A stretch of 64,000 nt of DNA from Halothece sp. PCC 7418 (GCF_000317635.1 NC_019779.1:2356001-2420000); one strand, 5' to 3'; numbered from the stretch's first letter, positions 1-9,137 are shown. Numbers and translations: made by a program. Notes: generated by a model not told the origin, from the sequence alone.

Positions 1-354
1 GAAGAAAAAGAACCCGAACCCGAATTAACGCCAGAACAAAGTTTAATTGCTGCGATTCAGGAACAAGTTTCAGAAATCACAACCCGTTATGCGGAAGGCT
101 TAATTGAGTCGATTGAGGCGAACTTCCGAGATGGGCGTTTGATTATTGCAGTGAGTGATCAGTGGTTTGAGTTATCCGATGCGCGTCAGGATGAACTCTC
201 CAAAGAAATGCTTGCGCGATCGCGCCAACTCGACTTTACCCGCCTTGTTCTCACCACTCCTAATGGAAAACTCTTAGCCCGTAGCCCCGTGGTGGGAGAG
301 AAAATGGTCATCCTCCAACGAGATAATCCTTCCTCTCCCGACAACCGCGCTTAA
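1..354 (+). CDS. C-terminal part of an unrecognised protein
   Basis: An open frame enters from the left edge and ends with TAA at 352-354, so at least 117 codons are present and the N-terminus is outside the window. The visible part begins with an acidic Glu/Pro-rich stretch and continues as a compact alpha/beta-looking domain (motifs SDQWFELSD, RSPVVGEKMVIL). I do not recognise the family and see no membrane segment in this part. Its last four bases overlap the stop of rne, which converges from the other strand. The frame is real by composition and by its tight fit to rne; the function is unknown. Confidence 0.7.
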   Translation, partial: EEKEPEPELTPEQSLIAAIQEQVSEITTRYAEGLIESIEANFRDGRLIIAVSDQWFELSDARQDELSKEMLARSRQLDFTRLVLTTPNGKLLARSPVVGEKMVILQRDNPSSPDNRA

Positions 355-2423
355 TTTTCTCTTGCAGAAGAGCGACGACGACGGCGACGAACCACCTTTT
401 GCTCTTGCGGGGGTTCTTCTGTGGATACAGATTGAGTTTCAGTCTGTTCGGCTTGAGTTTCCGTGGGGGGTGTTTGCTCTGGGGCTTCAGAAACGCTAGA
501 GACTTCTTCCGAGGTCGCTTCTGGTTCTACCGTTTCCGTTGTCACGTCTGGGGTTGAGGCTTCCGCATTGACCGTTGCTGCTGTTTCCTCAGTTGTCTTC
601 TCCTCAGTAACCTTGTCACCATTATCAGGTGTTTTGGTTTCAATATTGCCCTCTTGACCGTTGGTTTCTGAACTTTTTTCTCCTGGCGCTACGGCGTAAA
701 CCAGTGTTTTCCGTCGATCTACATCTTCATCTAACCGTACTAACGGCGATAACCCCATCAGCGCATACATATCCTGTTCTAGCGGTGTCATTTCCACCGC
801 AATTTTTTTCTTCGGTTCTTCTCGTTGCGGCGATCGCGCTCCAGCTTTCGTTTTCACCTCCTTACTTGTATCTTTTCCATTCTTTTGACTAGAATCGGAC
901 TCTTTACTTGTTCCTTTCACCCCATTATTGACTTTCGGTTTCGGACTAGAGTCTGCTTTCGTCGGTGGCTCAATGGTACGACGACGGCGACGACGAGTCA
1001 CACTATCTGCACTCGACTCTTGATAACTGGGATGATTCACTAACTCCAAATCTGAACTTTCTTCTGGGGGAGAATAAGGAATAGAGGGAGTTGGAGACGC
1101 TTCTACTGGTTTTTCCTGAGTCTCTTTGGTCGATACTCTGGGGAGAGAGGGAATCCCCGAGACAGAAACCGCAGCAACCGCTTCTTGTTCCCCTGGTAAA
1201 TGCACTAAATGACCTAACCCGCCACAACTGGGACAAGTTTGTCCAAAAATCTCATAAAGGCTTTGTCCTTGGCGTTTACGGGTCAACTCAATCAATCCTA
1301 ACTCCGAGAGTTGAGAAATCTGCGGACGGGCTTTATCTTTCTTCAGGGATTGTTCAAAATATTCCAGAACCTTCATTTGATCCTGACGGGAGTCCATGTC
1401 AATAAAATCCACAATAATCACCCCGCCAATCTTCCGTAGCAATAACTGACGAGCAATTTCTACTGCTGCTTCACAGTTTGTCCAGAGTACCGTTTCCCGA
1501 GACGTTGCTGAGCGTGTAAACGACCCAGAGTTAACATCAATCACCGTTAGAGCTTCCGTTGGCTCAATAATGATATACCCGCCCGAAGGCAAATCCACTC
1601 TCGGCTTCAGGGCTTCTCGAATCGCTGCATTGACCCGAAAATACTCTAAAATCGGCTGTTTTTCTCGGTGATGATCCACTAAAACACCATTGGGTAACTT
1701 TCCGCCATTCCAACTGGCGAGTTGTTGTTTCACCCGCTTAACGCCAATATTCGAGTCAACCACAATGCGGTTCACTTCACTCGTATAAATATCCCGTAAA
1801 ACCCGTTGAATAAAATCATCATCACGGTTTAACAAAGCGGGAGGACGGGCGGTGTTTGCAGCTTGTTGAATCGACTCCCACTGTTGTTTCAGGGCTTCTA
1901 AATCTTCAATAATTGCTTCTTCTGGTTGTCCTTCTGCTTCGGTGCGGACTAACAAGCCCATTCCTGCAGGTTTGACTAAAATCGCTAAAGCACGGAGGCG
2001 ACTGCGTTCACTGTCTTTTTTAATCCGTCGGGAGAGATTAACCCCTCGTCCGTAAGGCATGAGTACCAAATAGCGTCCAGGTAAGCTAATATTCCCTGTC
2101 AGTCGAGGCCCCTTGTTTCCCGTTGGCTCTTTCATCACCTGAACCAACGCCTTTTGTTGGGGAGTCACTAACTCAGTAATTGCGCCCGCACTGCGCTTTA
2201 AGCGTAAGGGTCCTAAATCTGTAACGTGAATGAACCCATTGCGTTCCGCATCGCCAATATTAACAAAAGCTGCATCAATACCTGGAATAACATTTTCGAC
2301 AACGCCCAGAAAAATATCGCCAATTTGTTGATTTCCTGTGGCAATCACCATCTCTTCAATCAGATTTTCTGAAAAAATTGCAGCAGTGTGGTGTTGCTCT
2401 GCAATAATAATTTGTTTTGGCAT
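351..2423 (-). CDS. rne: Ribonuclease E/G
   Basis: Endoribonuclease of the RNase E/G family (690 aa), central to mRNA decay and rRNA/tRNA processing in the cytoplasm. An S1 RNA-binding domain lies at about residues 36-118, followed by the DNase I-like catalytic domain with the two Mg-binding aspartates in VIDVNSG (D296) and IIVDFIDM (D339), and a Zn-link CPSC at 397-400. The rest is a long, low-complexity Glu/Thr/Pro tail typical of cyanobacteria. It ends in RRRRRRSSA (679-687), the nonapeptide known in cyanobacterial RNase E to bind polynucleotide phosphorylase. A second arginine run (about 527-532) could bind RNA. The start has a GAGGG ribosome site. A leader of about 600 bases precedes it. 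Confidence 0.95.
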   Translation of the reverse strand: MPKQIIIAEQHHTAAIFSENLIEEMVIATGNQQIGDIFLGVVENVIPGIDAAFVNIGDAERNGFIHVTDLGPLRLKRSAGAITELVTPQQKALVQVMKEPTGNKGPRLTGNISLPGRYLVLMPYGRGVNLSRRIKKDSERSRLRALAILVKPAGMGLLVRTEAEGQPEEAIIEDLEALKQQWESIQQAANTARPPALLNRDDDFIQRVLRDIYTSEVNRIVVDSNIGVKRVKQQLASWNGGKLPNGVLVDHHREKQPILEYFRVNAAIREALKPRVDLPSGGYIIIEPTEALTVIDVNSGSFTRSATSRETVLWTNCEAAVEIARQLLLRKIGGVIIVDFIDMDSRQDQMKVLEYFEQSLKKDKARPQISQLSELGLIELTRKRQGQSLYEIFGQTCPSCGGLGHLVHLPGEQEAVAAVSVSGIPSLPRVSTKETQEKPVEASPTPSIPYSPPEESSDLELVNHPSYQESSADSVTRRRRRRTIEPPTKADSSPKPKVNNGVKGTSKESDSSQKNGKDTSKEVKTKAGARSPQREEPKKKIAVEMTPLEQDMYALMGLSPLVRLDEDVDRRKTLVYAVAPGEKSSETNGQEGNIETKTPDNGDKVTEEKTTEETAATVNAEASTPDVTTETVEPEATSEEVSSVSEAPEQTPPTETQAEQTETQSVSTEEPPQEQKVVRRRRRRSSAREN

Positions 2424-3005
2424 TCAATTCCCTCAAATTTCTTGCATTATTTTTGATTCATCATTTCTCATCTCCCCGCAACATCAGGTCAAGGAGGGAG
2501 TAGTACTTGAACTACAGGTTCACACGAAATCACCTGTGAGTTGATACCTTGTTACCAATACCAGCAACAAGTAAAGAATTATAAAACCTAGAGAACACTA
2601 GGCTAATGGTTGGATGCTAATAATCGTTTCAGCTATTGGTCTAACCAATGAAGTTTTACTATCTCAGTTTGAGATACGCCACAAGCGACAACAGAAATTG
2701 ATGTTCCAATGGGATGTTCTAAATCAACGTTTTCCCATTATCAATGGAGAAACGTCAGATTGACAGTAAGTTACTATTCTGTTGAATAGAAACCTTTTCT
2801 CAGGGTAGCAAGCCTAACTCACATCGCATTACGGACCAAGTTTGGGAAATCTAACAAAATCCTAATCGATAGTGGAGTCTGCTTCATCCTTATATCACGG
2901 GTCTAAAACCCTGTCGAAGACGACATTAGTATTGAACCTTCAGCGTGGTAGCAAAACCTAGACTGACTGCTATTGTATCATGAAACTTTGATTGCTCTTA
3001 ATCAA
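2424..3005 (-). promoter_or_regulatory. Long structured leader upstream of rne
   Basis: About 580 bases without a convincing gene separate rne from glgC. Read on the minus strand the stretch contains several short hairpins, for example around 2571-2605 (CCTAG..CTAGG), 2660-2680 (TCTCAG..CTGAGA) and 2545-2575 (repeated TTGTTGCTGG/ACAAGG). Long AU-rich leaders that let RNase E control its own mRNA are known for rne of enterobacteria and cyanobacteria. That this is such a leader is an inference from position and structure. I looked for tmRNA and RNase P RNA signatures and saw none. Confidence 0.45.
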
Positions 3006-3011
3006 CAAACA

Positions 3012-3032
3012 GGGGAAGCGCACAACTTCCCC
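3012..3032 (-). terminator. Hairpin after glgC
   Basis: GGGGAAG and CTTCCCC form a perfect 7-bp stem with a 7-base loop, 41 bases past the glgC stop. The following minus-strand bases are T-rich but not a clean T-run, so this is a plausible Rho-independent terminator that separates glgC from the rne leader. Confidence 0.55.
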
Positions 3033-3072
3033 CGTCTCGGAATAATCTTGATGGTGGCTATCTCAAGCAAGT

Positions 3073-4365
3073 CTAGATCACAGTATCGTCAGCGATCGTT
3101 GCGTTTTTGAGGATCACGACGATTCCACTGCGAATATAGAAGCCCTCATCTTCTCGATTGGCTTCTTCTACCCGATCTTTGTTCATGATTAAAACATTTT
3201 TACCAATACGGGCGTTTTTATCCACGATCGCGCGACGGATTTTACTATTTTCTCCAATCCCAATGGGAATTTGATTATCCTGACGACCGCCAGAGGATCT
3301 TTCCGCATGAGATTCATAGTAATCCGCGCCCATAATCATACTATTCTCAACCGAACAGCCTTTTTCAATCCGTGTCCGAATTCCTAAAACCGAATTGCTA
3401 ACGGTGCATTCTTTCAGGATACAGCCTTCGCCAATGATGGATTCAGTGACATCGCAATGTAACAGCTTCGTCGGTGGGAGATAGCGAGCGCGGGTATAAA
3501 TCGGCGCATCCTTATCATAAAAACTAAACGGCGGTTCGGGCTGCATGGTTAAGCCCAAGTTGGCTTTATAGAAGGCTTCAATGGTTCCGATATCTTCCCA
3601 ATAGCCGTTAAATAAGTAAGCCTGTACCCGATGATTTGGCGCAGCACCTGGAATAATCTCTTTCCCGAAGTCGGTTTGTTCGTGGTTCGCCTGTAATAAT
3701 TCCCCTAAGACTTCCTTCTTGAAAACATAGATGCCCATAGAAGCAATATAAGGCATTTGTTGCGCTTGTTCAGCATCTAGCCCGAGAGTCGTTGTATCCA
3801 CTTTCATTTTGCGGAGGTCATCGCCTTTGGGTTTCTCACTGAAATCAATAATTCGTCCCGAATCATCAATTTTCATCAAGCCGAAACTGCTGGCGCGTTT
3901 TTCATCAATGGGAATGACAGAGAGCGTAATATCCGCATTGGTGTCTCGGTGATGCTGAATGAATTTATCATAGTCCATGCGATAAAGATGATCACCCGAT
4001 AAAATTAGATATTCATCCACATCCCACTCTTGAAACAGCCAGAGATACTTCCGAACTGCATCTGCTGTTCCTTGAAACCAATTTGGGCTTTGTGGGGTTT
4101 GTTGGGCTGCGAGAACTTCCGTAAAGCCATCGGTGAAGCCAGAAAAGTTATAGGTTCGGCTGATATGACGGTTTAAAGAAGCTGAGTTGAATTGAGTCAA
4201 CACATAAATTTTCTCCAAACCTGAGTTAATACAGTTACTTACTGGAATATCAATCAGGCGATATTTTCCAGCGAGGGGAACGGCTGGTTTGGCGCGTAAT
4301 TTAGTTAAAGGATACAGGCGTGTACCCGCACCCCCACCGAGAATGATACTTAAAACTCTTTTCAT
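3073..4365 (-). CDS. glgC: Glucose-1-phosphate adenylyltransferase
   Basis: ADP-glucose pyrophosphorylase makes ADP-glucose from glucose-1-phosphate and ATP, the committed step of glycogen synthesis in the cytosol. The 430-aa length is that of cyanobacterial GlgC. The N-terminal nucleotidyltransferase loop GGGAGTRL (10-17), the substrate segment FSEKPKGD and a left-handed beta-helix C-terminal domain with conserved basic residues near the end ([10 protein letters not shown]) are all present. The enzyme is classically activated by 3-phosphoglycerate and inhibited by phosphate. It is divergent from raf1, with about 220 bases between them carrying an A/T-rich heptad repeat. Confidence 0.96.
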   Translation of the reverse strand: MKRVLSIILGGGAGTRLYPLTKLRAKPAVPLAGKYRLIDIPVSNCINSGLEKIYVLTQFNSASLNRHISRTYNFSGFTDGFTEVLAAQQTPQSPNWFQGTADAVRKYLWLFQEWDVDEYLILSGDHLYRMDYDKFIQHHRDTNADITLSVIPIDEKRASSFGLMKIDDSGRIIDFSEKPKGDDLRKMKVDTTTLGLDAEQAQQMPYIASMGIYVFKKEVLGELLQANHEQTDFGKEIIPGAAPNHRVQAYLFNGYWEDIGTIEAFYKANLGLTMQPEPPFSFYDKDAPIYTRARYLPPTKLLHCDVTESIIGEGCILKECTVSNSVLGIRTRIEKGCSVENSMIMGADYYESHAERSSGGRQDNQIPIGIGENSKIRRAIVDKNARIGKNVLIMNKDRVEEANREDEGFYIRSGIVVILKNATIADDTVI

Positions 4366-4483
4366 AAAAATTTCTCCCTGGCGGAAAGAGGGTCTCGGAA
4401 AGAACTTCTGTTATAGAAACCTTTCTCCCTAAAGTGTAGGACTCTGCGGTAAACCTGGAAAGAGGGAAATTTTACTATCCTAT

Positions 4484-4514
4484 TTGTTCTTCGTTCTTCG
4501 TTCTTCGTTATTTG
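4484..4514. repeat. Heptad repeat tract (TTCTTCG/TTATTTG type)
   Basis: Tandem TTCTTCG units followed by TTATTTGG lie between the divergent glgC and raf1 starts. The same family, mostly as AACAAAT/AACGAAG units on the other strand, recurs at 8571, 11133, 26325, 28933 and 35176. Confidence 0.7.
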
Positions 4515-4586
4515 GTAACTCGTTTTGTGCTTCAACAGAGTAAGAAATGCTATAAAGACGATAGGAAAGCGTCTAAATAGAAACTT

Positions 4587-5660
4587 ATGCCAGAACAGTC
4601 TCAAGCCTCTTCTCTCTCGGAAGAACAAGCCCAAGAATTATTTCGACAACTCCGTCAAAAAGAAGGAAACTGGGTGGAGTGGGGAAAATCCTGTCAACAG
4701 CTACAGAAAGCGGGATACAATACGCAAACGATTTTTGAAGGGACGGGTTTTGAACCGATTCACCAAAATCAAGTGATTGTTGCTGCACAAGTTTATGATA
4801 GCTTGTTGCAAGTGGGCATAGAAGACCCCGTAAAAACTCGTTTCACCAACGGGGGAAGTGATATTCTGTATGAGTTTCGGGTTTTACCGCCCAAAGAACG
4901 CGCCCAAGCAGCCACGCTGGCGGTGGAGAAGAATCTAACCCAACCCCAAGCCCATGATATCGCAAAGGCGATTAAGGATTTTTCTGACTTACGCTCGCTT
5001 CCCGAAGGATTTACCGATACCGCAGGGGATGCAGTGGCTTATCATTATTGGAAACTGGCGCGGGGAAAAAAGGACTTACAAGCGCGATCGCGCCTCATTG
5101 CTCAAGGATTACGCTATGTGGAGTCAAACACCGCCAGAGAAAAAATCGAAAGCCTCCTCAGCGATTTTACTGTTGTCCCCACGACACCTGCGCCCAAATT
5201 ACCCCTCTATCGTCTTGAACAAGAAGAAGAACTCCCTCGCATTCTCCCTGTTGCTCCCAGTTTAAAGATTTCTGCTGCTCAGTTTCAGAATTATTCCCAA
5301 CCTGAAGCCAAAGGTCTCTTTAGCGTGACTAAACTTTCTGGAGAAGGCGATTGCGTGGCGCTTCCAGGATGGCAAATGATTTGTGCTGCTCGAGATCCGA
5401 TCGCGCTACCCTGTACTCGGGAAGAACTGCCAAAATCAGACACTCTGGCGAATGAACCGTTATTATTAGTCGTCGATCGCGCTGATCGAGAGTGGTATCT
5501 CCACAGTTACTTTCTGGTGGCGCAAGGGGAAGGTTTAGCGGTGCAATGGTTTGAACAAGCTCCCAACGAGGAACTGTTAGGAAAACTAATTTTAATTTTA
5601 CGTCCGAAACGAATTGTTGATGAAGGCGCGATCGCGCAAAGTTGGCAAATCGAAGAATAA
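4587..5660 (+). CDS. raf1: RuBisCO accumulation factor 1
   Basis: Raf1 is a dimeric assembly chaperone that brackets RbcL dimers after chaperonin folding and promotes formation of the RbcL8 core, to be displaced by RbcS. The 357-aa length fits. The N-terminal alpha domain has the family signature ([13 protein letters not shown], then [14 protein letters not shown]), followed by a linker and a C-terminal beta domain from about residue 205. No RuBisCO genes are in the window, which is usual in cyanobacteria. It is followed at 70 bases by ycf3 on the same strand, so the two may be co-transcribed as photosynthesis assembly factors. Confidence 0.93.
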   Translation: MPEQSQASSLSEEQAQELFRQLRQKEGNWVEWGKSCQQLQKAGYNTQTIFEGTGFEPIHQNQVIVAAQVYDSLLQVGIEDPVKTRFTNGGSDILYEFRVLPPKERAQAATLAVEKNLTQPQAHDIAKAIKDFSDLRSLPEGFTDTAGDAVAYHYWKLARGKKDLQARSRLIAQGLRYVESNTAREKIESLLSDFTVVPTTPAPKLPLYRLEQEEELPRILPVAPSLKISAAQFQNYSQPEAKGLFSVTKLSGEGDCVALPGWQMICAARDPIALPCTREELPKSDTLANEPLLLVVDRADREWYLHSYFLVAQGEGLAVQWFEQAPNEELLGKLILILRPKRIVDEGAIAQSWQIEE

Positions 5661-5730
5661 CCGAAGTTCACTTCAACTTTTCGATAAGATAAATAAAAAG
5701 AAAGATTGCTTAATCATACCTGAAAACCCT

Positions 5731-6252
5731 ATGCCACGGACTCAACGCAACGATAACTTTATTGATAAGTCATTTACAGTCATGGCAGACTTGATTTTAA
5801 AGATGCTGCCAACGGGAAAACAATCGAAAGAAGCCTTCACCTATTACCGAGATGGAATGTCAGCGCAGTCTGATGGGGAATATGCAGAGGCTTTAGACAA
5901 CTATCATGAAGCTCTTAAACTGGAAGAAGATCCCAACGATCGCAGCTATGTCTTGTACAATATAGGCTTGATTCACACCAGTAACGGTGAGTACGAAAAA
6001 GCTCTCCAGTATTACCAAGAAGCCATTGAAGTTAATCCTCGTCTTCCCCAAGCCCTCAACAATATCGCGGTGATTTACCATCATCAAGGAGATTTGGCGA
6101 AACAAGACGGGCGAGAAGAAGAAGCAGAGGCTTTCTTTGATCAGGCTGCGGAATATTGGAAAGATGCGATCCGACTGGCTCCCAATAATTATATTGAAGC
6201 GCAAAATTGGTTAAAAACCACGGGTCGGTCTGATATAGACGTTTATTTCTAA
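5731..6252 (+). CDS. ycf3: Photosystem I assembly protein Ycf3
   Basis: Ycf3 is a thylakoid-associated TPR protein needed to assemble photosystem I. The conserved start is [20 protein letters not shown], at 5731. The frame is open further upstream, to 5614, but that would overlap the raf1 end and add 39 residues unlike the family, so I chose 5731. The 173-aa length matches Ycf3. Three TPR units are visible, centred on the [40 protein letters not shown] and [14 protein letters not shown] segments. It is followed by gatC after 16 bases, suggesting a shared transcript. Confidence 0.95.
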   Translation: MPRTQRNDNFIDKSFTVMADLILKMLPTGKQSKEAFTYYRDGMSAQSDGEYAEALDNYHEALKLEEDPNDRSYVLYNIGLIHTSNGEYEKALQYYQEAIEVNPRLPQALNNIAVIYHHQGDLAKQDGREEEAEAFFDQAAEYWKDAIRLAPNNYIEAQNWLKTTGRSDIDVYF

Positions 6253-6268
6253 ACTGAATGACTTAACG

Positions 6269-6562
6269 ATGATTGATCTTGAACAAGTGAAAAAAGTTGC
6301 TCATCTGGCGCGGTTGGAGTTAACACCAGAAGAGGAACAACAATTTACAACTCAACTCAGTGGTATTTTGGAATATGTGGAACAACTGAACGAGTTAGAC
6401 ACCACCGATGTTCCCCCAACGACTCGCGCGATCGATGTCAGCAATATCACGCGAGAAGATAAATGCTACCCTTACTCCGAACAGGAAGCCCTATTGGATC
6501 AAGCCCCAGAGCGTGAAGATACCTTCTTCCGTGTGCCACAAATCATGAGTAGTGACGAGTAA
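6269..6562 (+). CDS. gatC: Asp/Glu-tRNA amidotransferase subunit C
   Basis: GatC is the small subunit of the GatCAB amidotransferase, which converts Glu-tRNA(Gln) to Gln-tRNA(Gln). The 97-aa protein has the family start (VKKVAHLARLELTPEEEQ), the central LNELDTTDVPPTTRA and the C-terminal FRVPQIM. gatA and gatB are not in the window; dispersed gat genes are normal in cyanobacteria. It sits 16 bases after ycf3 and is followed by a strong hairpin. Confidence 0.95.
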   Translation: MIDLEQVKKVAHLARLELTPEEEQQFTTQLSGILEYVEQLNELDTTDVPPTTRAIDVSNITREDKCYPYSEQEALLDQAPEREDTFFRVPQIMSSDE

Positions 6563-6574
6563 CACTTTCCTTAA

Positions 6575-6600
6575 ATCCCCTTTCTGATCAGGAAGGGGAT
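6575..6600 (+). terminator. Hairpin after gatC
   Basis: ATCCCCTT and AAGGGGAT make a long stem around CTGATCAG, 12 bases after the gatC stop. There is no T-run behind it, so it may act as an mRNA end-protecting or attenuating hairpin rather than a classical terminator. The next start codon is only 11 bases downstream. Confidence 0.5.
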
Positions 6601-6611
6601 ACGAGCAGTTA

Positions 6612-7454
6612 ATGACCTATCGCATCCTAGAAAATAAACCAATGCTCGATTCTTTCTTGAAAAAACTACCGCAATGGTCTTTAGTCGCAGCGATCGCGCT
6701 ATTGTTTCCTTCTCAACTCGCCCAAGCTGCACCCGCCAACACCGCCCCGAAAACGTTAACGCAATTGCTCAATCAATTGGAAACGGCTGCCAATAACGAA
6801 GATATGGCAACAGTTCGCACCGCTTATAGCCCTGAGTTTACCACGGAATCAAATTTAGATACGGGAGCATTGGCTCAAAAACTAGAGCAACTGTGGAAAA
6901 GCTATGATCAGTTAGATTATCAAATTGAACTCCAAAGCTGGGAAAAACAAGGAAATACACTGGTTGCAGAAACGATAACTCGGATTCGGGGTTTACGAAA
7001 CGCACAAGGGCGAGAAGTCTTTTTAGAAGCAACGCTGCGATCGCGCCAAAAAATTCAGAATAATCAAATTGTTGCCCAAGAAATGCTCAGTGAACAATCC
7101 AAAGTTTATATTGGAGACAATGCCCCCCGAGTCAACGTCAATGCTCCTCATCAGGTGCAAGCAGGAGAGAATTTTAACTTTGATGTCATTGTGCAAGAAC
7201 CCATTGGTGATGATATCTTAATGGGAACCGCACTGGAAGAAGAGGTTACTGTTCAGAGCTATTTCAGCCCACGTAACTTAGATTTAGAAATCTTACCCGC
7301 AGGGGGAATTTATCGCTTAGGAAAAGCACCTAATACCCCTGGACAACGTTGGCTTTCCGCGATCATCATTCGGGATAATGGGATGACTTTAATCTCGCAA
7401 CGGCTTAATATTGTTCCAGCAACGACTGGATTGTTGAATTCTAAGGAAGATTGA
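6612..7454 (+). CDS. Exported conserved protein of unknown function
   Basis: A 280-aa protein with an N-terminal signal peptide: hydrophobic run LVAAIALLFPSQ and an AQAAPA cleavage region near residue 39. ATG at 6642 (residue 11) is an equally possible start. The middle (about 45-160) looks like an NTF2-like alpha+beta fold (helix-rich start, then strands with ETITRIRGLRNAQGREVFLEATL). The C-terminal third (from NVNAPHQVQAGENFNFDV) looks like an Ig-like beta-sandwich. Probably periplasmic. Its stop overlaps the next start (TGATG), so it is translationally coupled to the SDR gene. I cannot name the function; the fold assignments are by eye. Confidence 0.75.
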   Translation: MTYRILENKPMLDSFLKKLPQWSLVAAIALLFPSQLAQAAPANTAPKTLTQLLNQLETAANNEDMATVRTAYSPEFTTESNLDTGALAQKLEQLWKSYDQLDYQIELQSWEKQGNTLVAETITRIRGLRNAQGREVFLEATLRSRQKIQNNQIVAQEMLSEQSKVYIGDNAPRVNVNAPHQVQAGENFNFDVIVQEPIGDDILMGTALEEEVTVQSYFSPRNLDLEILPAGGIYRLGKAPNTPGQRWLSAIIIRDNGMTLISQRLNIVPATTGLLNSKED

Positions 7455-8230
7455 TGGATTCGGTTGAAGATAAAATTGTTTTGATTACAGGTGCAAGTAG
7501 CGGGATTGGGGCTGCTTGTGCCAAACTATTTGCTCAGGGAAAAGCCAAGTTAATTCTCAATGCGCGTCGGGAAGAAACCTTAAAAAAACTGGCTGCGGAA
7601 TTAGAAGAAGATTATGGGACGCAGTGTTATTTATTGCCTTTTGATGTGCGCGATCGCGCCACCATTGAACGCACGATGACTTCCCTCCCTCCTGCATGGT
7701 CAAACATTGATATATTGATCAATAATGCAGGGCTAAGTCGTGGGTTAGATCCCCTCCAAGACGGCAAAATCCAAGACTGGGAAGAGATGATCGACACCAA
7801 TATCAAAGGCTTACTCTACATGACGCGCTATATTACCCCAGGGATGGTCGAACGAGGAAAGGGTCATGTTATTAATATTGGCTCGATTGCAGGACATGAA
7901 ACCTATCCCAAAGGGAATGTGTATTGTGCCACGAAAGCAGCCGTCCGCGCGATTTCAGAAGGCTTAAAAAAAGATTTACTCGGAACACCTGTGCGCGTGA
8001 GTTGTATTGATCCAGGTTTAGTAGAAACCGAATTTAGTTTAGTGCGCTTTCGCGGGGAAGCGGAAAAAGCAGCCAAAACTTACCAAGGGTTAACCCCCCT
8101 AACTCCAGAAGATATCGCCGATGTGATTTACTTTTGTGCCACTCGTCCCCCTCACGTTAACATCAGTGAAATGCTAGTCATCCCCACCGATCAAAGTGGC
8201 GCAACCATGGTGCATCGACGCAATGAATAA
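7454..8230 (+). CDS. Short-chain dehydrogenase/reductase (SDR)
   Basis: A classical SDR of 258 aa. The NAD(P)-binding TGASSGIG is near residue 13, NNAG near 90, catalytic Ser in NIGSIAG and YxxxK in YCATK. Arg residues after the second strand (NARREE) point to NADP. It resembles the YdfG group of 3-hydroxy acid/serine dehydrogenases, but the substrate is not readable from sequence. The ATG at 7454 overlaps the preceding stop (TGATG). A TTG three bases earlier is possible but unnecessary. Confidence 0.88.
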   Translation: MDSVEDKIVLITGASSGIGAACAKLFAQGKAKLILNARREETLKKLAAELEEDYGTQCYLLPFDVRDRATIERTMTSLPPAWSNIDILINNAGLSRGLDPLQDGKIQDWEEMIDTNIKGLLYMTRYITPGMVERGKGHVINIGSIAGHETYPKGNVYCATKAAVRAISEGLKKDLLGTPVRVSCIDPGLVETEFSLVRFRGEAEKAAKTYQGLTPLTPEDIADVIYFCATRPPHVNISEMLVIPTDQSGATMVHRRNE

Positions 8231-8254
8231 AGTAAAATTGATCAGGAGTCGGTC

Positions 8255-8419
8255 ATAGATAAGACCACAGAAAAACAAGTGCATGAACTAATCGCAGCAG
8301 CAACTGAACTCCCCATTAAAGATCAAGAAACGTTAGTTCAAACCTCTCAACAGGAGTTTGCTCAAGGTGAATGTCAAGCAATAACTCCAGAACAGTTAAT
8401 GGCAGAACTTATAGGATAA
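8255..8419 (+). pseudogene. Antitoxin-like small frame without a standard start
   Basis: A 54-codon open frame reads like a short cyanobacterial antitoxin-type protein (KTTEKQVHELIAAATELP, then ITPEQLMAEL). It has no ATG/GTG/TTG at the natural beginning; the in-frame codon there is ATA, about 9 bases after AGGAG. No toxin gene follows; a GC-rich hairpin repeat begins 50 bases on. I take it as a decayed or truncated gene. Confidence 0.35.
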
Positions 8420-8469
8420 TGTTTCTACTGCATCAAATAATATGGAATCCAAAAAATCCTGCTACACCA

Positions 8470-8528
8470 GATCCCCCCAATCCTCACGCTTTGCTCTGGC
8501 CCTTAATAAGGGGGGCGAAGGGGGGATC
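8470..8528. repeat. GATCCCCCC...GGGGGGATC hairpin repeat
   Basis: Outer arms GATCCCCCC and GGGGGGATC enclose a second hairpin CCCTTAATAAGGG. Relatives with the same poly-C/poly-G arms occur at 19485-19525 and 30318-30351. Such palindromic repeats are common between cyanobacterial genes. Together with the small frame before it and the heptads after it, this accounts for the 383-base gap between the SDR and GNAT genes. Confidence 0.75.
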
Positions 8529-8570
8529 GTTAGACCACTTAATTTGTAGCAACCATTTGCGTATTTCATA

Positions 8571-8613
8571 TAACAAATAACAAATAACAAAGAACAAATA
8601 ACAAATAACAAAG
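8571..8613. repeat. AACAAAT/AACAAAG tandem heptads
   Basis: Six consecutive heptads (AACAAAT, AACAAAG, AACAAAT...) run right up to the ATG of the GNAT gene, occupying the place of the ribosome-binding site; no purine-rich Shine-Dalgarno sequence is present. Confidence 0.85.
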
Positions 8614-9078
8614 ATGCAAATTCAATTTTGTGATGACCCAGATAAAATAGACCTTGCGACGTTGCAAAATCTCTTCAATCTCTGCGCGTTTTGGGCAGAA
8701 GGACGTAGCCAAGACGGGTTAGCCATCGCAATTGCCAATAGTAACCCCGTGATTACCGTTTGGGAAGGAGAACGCTTAATTGGCTTTTCGCGGGCGACAA
8801 CAGACTGTGTTTATCGCGCTACAATTTGGGATGTTGTCGTCCATCCAGAATATCGAGGCATTGGGTTAGGAAGTACCTTAGTGGAAACGATGCTCGCTCA
8901 TCCTCGTCTGTGTAATGTGGAACGAGTTTATTTAATGACGACCTATCAACAAAACTTTTATAAACAAATTGGCTTTCAGGAAAATCAGACAACAACTATG
9001 GTTATCTATAATCACGATTTTCCCCAACACCATATCGCTACACAAGAATTAATCATTAATAATCAGGAGACCATTTAA
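8614..9078 (+). CDS. GNAT-family N-acetyltransferase (Ycf52/NSI-like)
   Basis: A 154-aa acetyl-CoA-dependent acetyltransferase. The core shows the GNAT order: [36 protein letters not shown] (acetyl-CoA pyrophosphate loop, R/Q-x-x-G-x-G/A form RGIGLG) and [17 protein letters not shown] near the end. The set of motifs resembles the plastid Ycf52 and plant NSI/GNAT proteins, which acetylate plastid proteins; that relation is from memory. The ATG directly follows a heptad repeat instead of a Shine-Dalgarno sequence. Confidence 0.85.
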   Translation: MQIQFCDDPDKIDLATLQNLFNLCAFWAEGRSQDGLAIAIANSNPVITVWEGERLIGFSRATTDCVYRATIWDVVVHPEYRGIGLGSTLVETMLAHPRLCNVERVYLMTTYQQNFYKQIGFQENQTTTMVIYNHDFPQHHIATQELIINNQETI

Positions 9079-9137
9079 CTACAGCTAGGTCAAAAATCTT
9101 AAAAGTCCCCATTTTCCAAATAACAAATCACTCACCC

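Noticed and set aside
463-1405. Plus-strand open frames across rne
   Set aside because: They lie antisense to the rne tail and catalytic domain and have skewed, non-protein-like composition.
2424-3072. tmRNA or RNase P RNA in the gap upstream of rne
   Set aside because: None of the conserved ends or tag-reading frame of tmRNA and none of the conserved RNase P core words were found on either strand.
4362-4634. 90-codon minus-strand frame upstream of glgC
   Set aside because: Covers the divergent promoter region and the heptad tract; no coding character.
8571-8613. Tandem repeats as a CRISPR array
   Set aside because: Units are 7 bp with no spacers; no cas genes anywhere in the window.
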